From contig VBJR01000320.1 of assembly GCA_005880175.1 (NCBI GenBank), positions 1 through 10,781 on the forward strand: a stretch of DNA of 10,781 bases. The letters are read 5' to 3'. The translations under genes and the position numbers were made by a program. The stretch is from Chloroflexota bacterium (GTDB lineage: Bacteria > Chloroflexota > Dormibacteria > Dormibacterales > Dormibacteraceae). Positions 5,552 through 10,781 of this stretch are shown here, piece by piece; within the stretch, counting starts at the first letter, position 1, and each line of letters starts with the position of its first letter. Below the pieces are notes generated by a model. It ran no database searches. It was given only the letters and a program-made list of their open reading frames with translations, and was not told where the DNA came from.

Positions 5552-7794
5552 GAACCTGTCCGCCCGCCGTCGGAGCTCTGGCGCGCCGCCGGCACCGTCA
5601 TCGTCGCGGCGACCGCTTCCAGCTGGAACGGGGCGCTCGTCAGGCGGCGGCCCGTGACGTCCCGCACCGCGTTGCCCACCGCCGCCAGGACCGGCACCGC
5701 CGGCGGCTCGCCCACGCCCCGGGCGCCCTTCGGGCCCTGCTCGGACGGGACCTCCACGATCTCCACCTCGATCCCCGGGACCAGGTCCGCCGTCGGCAGC
5801 ACGTAGTCCGCGAACGTCGCGGTCCGGGGCTGGCCGGACGCGTCGTGCACGATCTCCTCGCCCAGCGCCCGGCCCAGGCCCTGGACGATCCCCCCGTGCA
5901 CCTGCCCCTCCACGTCGGCCAGGTTCAGGGCGTGGCCCACGTCGTGGATAGCCGCGTACCGGCTGACCAGCAGCCCACCGGTCTGCTCGTCCACCCGCGC
6001 CCGCGCCACGTGGACCGCGAACATCGGCCCCGGCGCGGTCGGCGCCGAGCGCCCCACCCCGTGCACCGGCCCGTAGCCCTGGGCCGACGCCGCCGCGATC
6101 TCCCGCAGCGTGACGCTGCGGAACGCCGCCCCCTTCACGTGCACCTCGTCGCCCGCCACCTCCAGGTCCTCGGGCGACGCCTCCAGACGCGCCGCCGCGA
6201 TGTCCAGGATCTGCCGGCGCGCCTCCAGCACCGCCCGGATGACCGCCGTGCCCACGCTGTACGTGATCGCGCTGCCCGCCGACATCGGGGCGGCCGGGGC
6301 CGTCGCCGTGTCGCCCTTCAGCACGCGCACGTCGTCCGGGGACACGCCCATCGTCTCCGCGGCCAGCGCGATGAAGCCGGTGTCGCTGCCGCTGATGTCC
6401 ACCGAGCCCAGGTGGACGGACAGGGTGCCGTCGCTCTCCAGCCGGCATGCCGCGGCGGCCGGACCGTACCCCCCGATCCAGGAGCCGACGGCCACGCCGA
6501 CGCCCTCGCCCGCCTCGCGCGGCGCCGTGTACGCGGGATGGACGCGCGCGCGCTCCAGGCACTCCGTCAGGCCGATGCGGGGCCACGGGCTGCCGTCGCC
6601 GCGCGGGTCGCCCTCCCGGGACGCGTTGCGGAGCCGGAGCTCGATCGGGTCCATCTCCAGCCGCCGGGCCACCTCGTCGAGGCACGACTCCAGCGCGAAG
6701 TACGCCTGCGGCGCGCCCGGCGCCCGGTACGACGTGGCCGGCAGCTTGTGCGTGGCCACCTCGCGCCCGACCAGGTGCGCGTTGGGGACCCGGTACGTCG
6801 AGACCAGCAGCTCGCACGTGATGCCGGCGTGCCAGCCGGCGTTGGCGCCGTTGTCGAACGTGACCTCGCCGCGGATGCCCGTCAGGTCGCCCTCGCGCGT
6901 GGCGCCGACCTCGATCGTGACCTCGGAGGCCGGGGCCGGGCGGCCGACCAGGAACTCCAGGTTCCGGGTCAGCGCCAGCCGCACCGGCCGGCGCACCGTC
7001 CGCGCCAGGTGGGCGACCAGCGGCTCCAGCATCACGATCTTGCCGCCGAAGCCGCCGCCGACCGGCATGGACACCACCCGCACCTGGGCGGGGGAGACGC
7101 CGAGCGACATCGCCACCGAGCCCTGGACGGCGCCGGTGCCCTGGGTCGGCGACCACACGGTGACGCCGCCGTCCGCGGTGGGCGCCGCGGTGACCACGTG
7201 CGGCTCCAGGAACGCGTGGTGGACCCGGGCCATCCGGTACGTCCCGGCCACGACGACGTCCGAGGCCGCCAGCGCCGCGTCCACGTCGCCGCGCCGGACC
7301 TCGACGCGCGACGTCACGTTGCGGGGCTGGGCCTCGCCGCCGTCCGCGGCCGGGCCGCCGCCCGCGCCGTGGGCGGAGGCCTCCTCGCTGGCGGCCGCCG
7401 ACTCGGGCAGCACGCGCGGGGCGCCGTCGCCCAGCGCCTCGGCCACCTCCGTCACCGCCGGCAGCGCGTCGTACTCGACCTCGACCAGCTCGGCGCCGTC
7501 GCTCGCGGCCTGCGGCGTCTCCGCGATGACCGCGGCGACGGGCTGGCCGACGTGGCAGACGCGCCCGTTCGCGAGCGGTGCGTCCGGCCCCTCCTCGGTC
7601 AGGCCGAGGTCGCGGGCGGTGAGCACGGCGACCACCCCGGGCAGGGCGAGCGCCCGGCTGGCGTCCACCGACCGGATGTCCGCGCTGGGCACGAAGCTGA
7701 CGACCAGGCCCACGTGGGTGAGGCCGAGCATGGTCTGGTCCTCCGTGAACTCCAGCCGGCCGGTGACCTTGCTCGCCCCCTCCGCTCGCCTCAT
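5548..7794 (-). CDS. Molybdenum hydroxylase large (molybdopterin-binding) subunit, xanthine dehydrogenase/aldehyde oxidase family
   Basis: Catalytic molybdenum-cofactor subunit of a cytoplasmic hydroxylase acting on aldehydes or N-heterocycles; 748 residues, usual for the family. The ATG at 7794 has a GGAGGT ribosome site (plus-strand ACCTCC 7801-7806), 6 bases away, and starts MRRAEGASKVTGRLEFTED, a normal N-terminus. Order: a/b hammerhead domain (about 1-110), then cofactor domains with GGGFGGK (246-252), SYRAPGAPQ (355-363, R357 matching the substrate-binding Arg of xanthine enzymes), and GVGEPP with the catalytic Glu at E696. The residue after GGGFGGK is Ile, where xanthine dehydrogenases have Glu and aldehyde oxidases a small hydrophobic residue, so xanthine is a doubtful substrate. 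The CO-dehydrogenase active-site Cys loop is absent. No 2Fe-2S or FAD subunit is adjacent. It converges on the phosphatase gene. Confidence 0.93.
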   Translation of the reverse strand: MRRAEGASKVTGRLEFTEDQTMLGLTHVGLVVSFVPSADIRSVDASRALALPGVVAVLTARDLGLTEEGPDAPLANGRVCHVGQPVAAVIAETPQAASDGAELVEVEYDALPAVTEVAEALGDGAPRVLPESAAASEEASAHGAGGGPAADGGEAQPRNVTSRVEVRRGDVDAALAASDVVVAGTYRMARVHHAFLEPHVVTAAPTADGGVTVWSPTQGTGAVQGSVAMSLGVSPAQVRVVSMPVGGGFGGKIVMLEPLVAHLARTVRRPVRLALTRNLEFLVGRPAPASEVTIEVGATREGDLTGIRGEVTFDNGANAGWHAGITCELLVSTYRVPNAHLVGREVATHKLPATSYRAPGAPQAYFALESCLDEVARRLEMDPIELRLRNASREGDPRGDGSPWPRIGLTECLERARVHPAYTAPREAGEGVGVAVGSWIGGYGPAAAACRLESDGTLSVHLGSVDISGSDTGFIALAAETMGVSPDDVRVLKGDTATAPAAPMSAGSAITYSVGTAVIRAVLEARRQILDIAAARLEASPEDLEVAGDEVHVKGAAFRSVTLREIAAASAQGYGPVHGVGRSAPTAPGPMFAVHVARARVDEQTGGLLVSRYAAIHDVGHALNLADVEGQVHGGIVQGLGRALGEEIVHDASGQPRTATFADYVLPTADLVPGIEVEIVEVPSEQGPKGARGVGEPPAVPVLAAVGNAVRDVTGRRLTSAPFQLEAVAATMTVPAARQSSDGGRTGS

Positions 7795-7821
7795 TCCGCG
7801 ACCTCCGTGCGCAAACCCGAC

Positions 7822-7851
7822 TTGACCGGCATTCCGCTGTCAGCCTAGGAT
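7822..7851 (+). promoter_or_regulatory. Sigma70-type promoter of the second sugar ABC operon
   Basis: TTGACC (7822-7827), an 18-base spacer and TAGGAT (7846-7851) form a good housekeeping-type promoter. The start site would be near 7858, giving a leader of about 48 bases to the ATG at 7906. A GGGGAGAG ribosome site (7890-7897) lies 8 bases before that ATG. The leader is notably A/T-rich compared with the rest of the window, and CGATTTC is repeated in it at 7857-7863 and 7871-7877. Confidence 0.55.
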
Positions 7852-7869
7852 GATAACGATTTCTGTTAA
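7842..7869 (-). promoter_or_regulatory. Candidate promoter of the molybdenum hydroxylase gene
   Basis: On the minus strand TTAACA (7869-7864), a 16-base spacer and TAGGCT (7847-7842) resemble -35 and -10 elements. Transcription would start near 7835, about 40 bases before the ATG at 7794. The -10 overlaps the -10 of the opposite promoter through a shared CCTAGG palindrome (7844-7849). The elements match consensus only moderately. Confidence 0.4.
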
Positions 7870-7877
7870 TCGATTTC

Positions 7878-7887
7878 CGAACGTTCG
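7878..7887. promoter_or_regulatory. Candidate operator palindrome CGAACGTTCG
   Basis: A perfect 10-base palindrome with a central CG lies between the proposed start site (about 7858) and the ribosome site of the second binding-protein gene. CG-centred palindromes of this kind, placed downstream of the -10, are typical of LacI-family repressors of sugar operons. The 8-mer TTCCGAAC that runs into it (7875-7882) also occurs in the DeoR/transporter spacer (minus strand, 1088-1081), so the local DeoR protein is another candidate binder. AATCGATT (7868-7875) is a second short palindrome beside it. Confidence 0.4.
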
Positions 7888-7905
7888 ACGGGGAGAGAAG
7901 AAGCG

Positions 7906-9219
7906 ATGGGCGCAGAAGGATCGAGGTTCCTGAGCCGGCGCGAGCTCCTGCAGCGGGCCGCGGTCGGGGCGGGCTCGCTGACGCTCGCCGGCGGCCTCGC
8001 CGAGTTCATTGCGGCGTGCGGCGGCTCGTCACCGGCGTCGTCGAGCGGGCACGCGCCGGACCCGAACACGACGGGCGCGCTGACCGTCTGGCACTACTCG
8101 TCCCAGCAGGACGTGAAGACGGTCCAGGACTACACCGCGCTGTTCACCAGGAAGTACCCGAAGGTGGACGTCAAGCTCCAGTACGTCGAGTTCAGCGAGA
8201 TGCCGAAGCGGGCGATCGCGGCGGCCGCGGCGAAGAGCGGGCCGGACGTGTTCATCTACGGCGGCAACGAGGTGAGCGCGATGTACCAGGCCGGCGTGTT
8301 CAAGAGCGCGGAGAGCTACTGGCAGGGGTTCGTCGACAGGGCCCAGTTCCCCGACGGCGTGCTGACCAGGTTCAAGAACCAGCTGTACGGTGTCAAGGGC
8401 TACGTGAACCTGACCGGCCTCTGGTACAACAAGGACATCCTCGACGACGTCGGCGTCCAGCCGCCGAAGACGGTAGAGGACGTTACGGCGACGTTCGCCA
8501 GGATCGCCTCCAGCGGCAAGAAGTACACGCCGATCGCCATGACGGGCCAGCCGACGGACCAGGGCGACTGGACGGCGTGGCCCTGGCTCTCCGGCTTCGG
8601 CTTCAGCTACCCGAACCCGGACCAGAACGCGATCCAGCAGGCGTTCTCGCTCGTGGACGAGTGGGCGCGCAAGGGGTACCTGCCCAAGGAGGCCGTGAGC
8701 TGGGGCCAGGCCGAGACGTTCACGCGCTGGGCCGTCGGCGACGTCGCGTTCATGGAGAACGGCAACTGGAACATCGGCCCGGCCTCGCGCCAGATCGGCA
8801 GCAAGTTCAAGTACGGCACGGCGCAGCTGCCCACCGGGCCCAAGACCGGGGGCCTGTTCCTGGGCGGTGAGGCGCTCTGGATCGGCGCCTTCACGAAGGT
8901 GCCGGACCTGGCCTGGGCGTACATGCAGGAGACGCTGCTCAGCAAGACGGGCCTGCTGATCACGCTCTCGGAGTCGGGCGGCATCCCGGCCCGGCACGAC
9001 ATGAGCACGCTGCCGGACGTGACCAGCAACCCGCTGCTGGACCCGTACGTACAGGAGGTCAAGAACCGCGGCTCCGAGTACCCGCCGGAGGGGGGCGCCG
9101 CGATCGCGGCCCAGGCGGTGGTGGCGCAGAACTGGAGCGCGGTGATCGCCGGCCAGAAGTCGGCGTCGCAGGCCGCGAAGGACACGGCGGAGGGCGTGAA
9201 GGCGAACTACCACAAGTGA
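7906..9219 (+). CDS. Sugar ABC transporter solute-binding lipoprotein (second importer)
   Basis: Extracellular binding protein of a carbohydrate ABC importer, 437 residues, usual for family 1 binding proteins. The ATG at 7906 has a GGGGAGAG ribosome site. Residues 9-16 (LSRRELLQ) form a twin-arginine motif, the hydrophobic core follows, and the lipobox IAAC puts the lipid-bearing Cys at 38, then a Gly/Ser linker. The mature part begins with GALTVWHYSSQQ, the first strand of this fold, and later has LTGLWYNKDIL and GDVAFMENGNWNIG, segments that line the ligand cleft in relatives. It is the first gene of a transporter operon and its TGA overlaps the next GTG. The sugar is unknown. It is clearly diverged from the binding protein at the left edge, so this is a separate importer and not a recent duplicate. 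Confidence 0.94.
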   Translation: MGAEGSRFLSRRELLQRAAVGAGSLTLAGGLAEFIAACGGSSPASSSGHAPDPNTTGALTVWHYSSQQDVKTVQDYTALFTRKYPKVDVKLQYVEFSEMPKRAIAAAAAKSGPDVFIYGGNEVSAMYQAGVFKSAESYWQGFVDRAQFPDGVLTRFKNQLYGVKGYVNLTGLWYNKDILDDVGVQPPKTVEDVTATFARIASSGKKYTPIAMTGQPTDQGDWTAWPWLSGFGFSYPNPDQNAIQQAFSLVDEWARKGYLPKEAVSWGQAETFTRWAVGDVAFMENGNWNIGPASRQIGSKFKYGTAQLPTGPKTGGLFLGGEALWIGAFTKVPDLAWAYMQETLLSKTGLLITLSESGGIPARHDMSTLPDVTSNPLLDPYVQEVKNRGSEYPPEGGAAIAAQAVVAQNWSAVIAGQKSASQAAKDTAEGVKANYHK

Positions 9220-10142
9220 GGGAGACGTTCGCGCGCGGGACGGTCCGGCGGACCGTCCCGCGCTCCCGGCGCCGCCCGCTCCGCGTCCGGGCGGAGTGGC
9301 TCTTCCTGCTGCCGGCGGCGCTGTTCCTGGCCACGCTCGCCGCCTACCCGTTCGTCGAGCTGGTGCACATGAGCGTCAGCCAGGTGACGGCCGCGAACAT
9401 CTTCCACGACTGGCCGTTCGTCGGCGCGAGCGGCCTCCAGGCCGTGGCCGCGACGGCCGACTTCCGCGAGGCGGCGCTGGACACGGTGATCTACGTGACC
9501 CTGGTCGTCGGCGTGGGCCTGGTCGGCGGCCTGGCCTCGGCGGTGATGCTGTGGCGGGGCGGCCGGATCGCCGGCTTCACGCTGGCGCTGATGGTGTTCG
9601 GCTGGGCGCTGCCCGGGCTGATCAACGGCACGGCGTGGCGGTTCCTGCTGGACAAGCGGGGGATGGTGGACACGGTCCTGGGCCTCTTCCACGTCGCGCC
9701 CGTCTACTGGCTGGTGGACAACCGGCTGCCGCTGGTCTCGGTGGCCCTGGTCAACGCCTGGGTGGCCGTCCCGTTCGCGACCCTGGTCTACCGGGCCGCG
9801 CTGCTGGACCTGCCGAAGGACGTGCTGGCCTCCGCCGACGTGGACGGGGCGCGGCCGTGGCAGGTGCTGCGGTACATCGTGCTGCCCCTGCTCCGGCCCT
9901 GCACCCTGGTGCTCGCGGTGGTCAGCCTCGTCTACGCGTTCAAGAGCTTCGACTTCATCTACATCATGACCTTCGGCGGCCCGGGCACCGCCAGCACCAC
10001 GCTGCCGTTCCTGAGCTACCGGCTGGCCTTCGAGCTGTACAAGTACAGCGACGGCGCGGCGGTCGCGCTGGTCACCGTCCTGGTCGTGCTGGTCCTGGCC
10101 GTGATCTACATCCGCCAGGTGGGGCGGGAGGAGCGCGGATGA
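9216..10142 (+). CDS. Sugar ABC transporter permease (MalF-type)
   Basis: Inner-membrane half of a carbohydrate importer, 308 residues. The GTG at 9216 overlaps the binding-protein stop as GTGA; no ribosome site is visible and no other usable start lies before the first membrane segment, so translation is probably coupled. A basic N-terminus (about 1-27) precedes TM1 (EWLFLLPAALFLATLAAYPF), and about six hydrophobic segments follow. The cytoplasmic EAA loop that docks on the ATPase is at about 199-226, with ASADVDGARPWQVLRYIVLP, where the usual EAA reads SAD. A perfect hairpin lies in codons 6-16. The stop overlaps the second permease as ATGA. The ATPase is not in view; such importers in actinobacteria often use a shared ATPase encoded elsewhere. 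Confidence 0.94.
   Translation: MRETFARGTVRRTVPRSRRRPLRVRAEWLFLLPAALFLATLAAYPFVELVHMSVSQVTAANIFHDWPFVGASGLQAVAATADFREAALDTVIYVTLVVGVGLVGGLASAVMLWRGGRIAGFTLALMVFGWALPGLINGTAWRFLLDKRGMVDTVLGLFHVAPVYWLVDNRLPLVSVALVNAWVAVPFATLVYRAALLDLPKDVLASADVDGARPWQVLRYIVLPLLRPCTLVLAVVSLVYAFKSFDFIYIMTFGGPGTASTTLPFLSYRLAFELYKYSDGAAVALVTVLVVLVLAVIYIRQVGREERG
9233..9263 (+). promoter_or_regulatory. Perfect 14-bp stem-loop at the binding-protein/permease junction
   Basis: GCGCGGGACGGTCC (9233-9246) pairs exactly with GGACCGTCCCGCGC (9250-9263) around the three-base loop GGC. It starts 13 bases after the binding-protein stop, inside the permease gene (codons 6-16, ARGTVRRTVPR). There is no T-run, so it is not a classical terminator. 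Stable structures at this junction in sugar importers, such as malE-malF, are known to protect the upstream message and lower permease output; that role is inferred here. Confidence 0.75.
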
Positions 10143-10781
10143 CCGGGTCCCTGCGCCGGGGCTGGATCTCCCGCGCCGGGACGGCCCTGCTGCTGCTCCT
10201 CTACGGGCTGCCGTTCCTCTGGCTGGTCGCCACCTCGCTCAAGACCGAGACCGAGATCTTCAGCAACGAGGCCGGCCTGCTCTTCCAGCCGACGTTCGAC
10301 ACCTACCGCGCGATCCTCGACAGCGACCTGCTCCAGGCCTGCGTCAACTCCGCGATCATCGCCGCCGGCACGACCGCCCTGACCCTGGCCCTCGCCACGC
10401 CGGCCGCATACGCCCTGACGCGGGTGCGCGGCGTGCTGGTCAACGTCAGCCTCGGCCTGGTGATCGTCCTCCAGATCACGCCCCAGCCGGCCTCGCTCAT
10501 CCCGCTGTACCGGGTCCTCGGCGGCTGGAACCTGCTCGGCACCCAGCTCGGCGTGATCCTGGCCGACAGCGCGCTGCTGCTCCCGTTCTGCGTCCTGATC
10601 CTGCGCCCCTTCTTCCTGGCCATCCCGCGCGAGGTCGAGGAGGCCGGGACCGTGGACGGCGCCTCGCCCTGGGGCGTCTTCTGGCGCATCGTGCTCCCGA
10701 TCACCCTCAACGGCGTCGCCACCGCCGCGACGATCATCTTCTTCATCGCGTGGGGCGAGTTCCTCTACGCGATCACGTTCC
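10139..10781 (+). CDS. Sugar ABC transporter permease (MalG-type), partial at the right edge
   Basis: Second membrane half of the same importer; 214 codons are present before the window ends. The ATG at 10139 overlaps the preceding stop as ATGA. The N-terminus MTGSLRRGWISRAGTALLLL leads into TM1 (TALLLLLYGLPFLWLVATSLK), and LKTETEIF after it is typical of MalG-type permeases. Further hydrophobic segments follow at about residues 70-95, 105-125 and 140-160. The EAA loop is well kept (EVEEAGTVDGASPWGVFWRI then VLP, about residues 165-186). Only the last one or two membrane segments are missing. With the two genes before it, it forms a binding-protein-permease-permease operon. Confidence 0.94.
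   Translation, partial: MTGSLRRGWISRAGTALLLLLYGLPFLWLVATSLKTETEIFSNEAGLLFQPTFDTYRAILDSDLLQACVNSAIIAAGTTALTLALATPAAYALTRVRGVLVNVSLGLVIVLQITPQPASLIPLYRVLGGWNLLGTQLGVILADSALLLPFCVLILRPFFLAIPREVEEAGTVDGASPWGVFWRIVLPITLNGVATAATIIFFIAWGEFLYAITF

Noticed and set aside
5548..7794. Aerobic carbon monoxide dehydrogenase large subunit (CoxL)
   Set aside because: The form I CoxL active-site Cys loop is absent; the equivalent loop reads SYRAPGAPQ, and GGGFGGK is of the general hydroxylase type.
5845..7848. Long plus-strand frames opposite the molybdenum hydroxylase
   Set aside because: Low-complexity shadows of a gene with all three cofactor motifs on the other strand.
7906..9219. Duplication of the binding-protein gene at the left edge
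   Set aside because: The two share the Tat/lipobox layout and fold but their mature sequences are clearly different, so they are separate families within the class.

Overview
The window is about 70% or more G+C, with third codon positions almost all G or C, GTG starts in 4-base GTGA/ATGA overlaps, and Tat-type lipoprotein signals on both solute-binding proteins. This points to a high-GC actinobacterium. A soil lineage such as Thermoleophilia/Solirubrobacterales would fit, but that placement is a guess. No rRNA, tRNA, CRISPR, insertion sequence or phage gene was seen.

Left half (1-5487) is a galactoside-utilisation locus. A sugar ABC solute-binding lipoprotein runs leftward off the window (1-976). 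Divergent from it is a tight rightward operon: a DeoR-family repressor (1116-1880), a GH42 beta-galactosidase (1877-3859), a damaged galT (3856-4813) and a protein-tyrosine-phosphatase-like gene (4819-5487). The 139-base divergent spacer holds a good sigma70-type promoter for the binding protein, a likely leaderless promoter for the repressor, and a direct repeat with 10-base phasing that suits a DeoR operator. The inferred logic is import of a galactoside, hydrolysis by GH42 and Leloir-pathway use of galactose, with local repression. GalT as written has lost about 40 residues by an out-of-frame internal deletion, so this branch is either broken here or misassembled.

Middle (5471-7794, minus strand) is a molybdenum hydroxylase large subunit of the xanthine dehydrogenase/aldehyde oxidase family. 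No iron-sulphur or FAD subunit lies beside it. Its stop codon overlaps a GTG start of a 26-codon, coding-like reading frame that ends inside the 3' end of the phosphatase gene, possibly the stump of a lost downstream gene.

Right half (7795-10781) is a second sugar ABC importer: a Tat/lipoprotein solute-binding protein (7906-9219) and two permeases (9216-10142 and 10139 to the edge), all overlapping by 4 bases. A perfect 14-base-pair stem-loop sits just past the binding-protein stop, inside the first permease gene, where it could set unequal expression. The 111-base spacer between this operon and the molybdenum hydroxylase gene appears to hold two divergent promoters whose -10 elements share one CCTAGG palindrome, plus a CG-centred palindrome that looks like an operator. 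No ATPase subunit is in the window for either importer.

The individual families are known. The most noteworthy points are the galT lesion, the truncated coupled frame, the binding-protein/permease hairpin and the two compact divergent control regions. I do not see a wholly new system.
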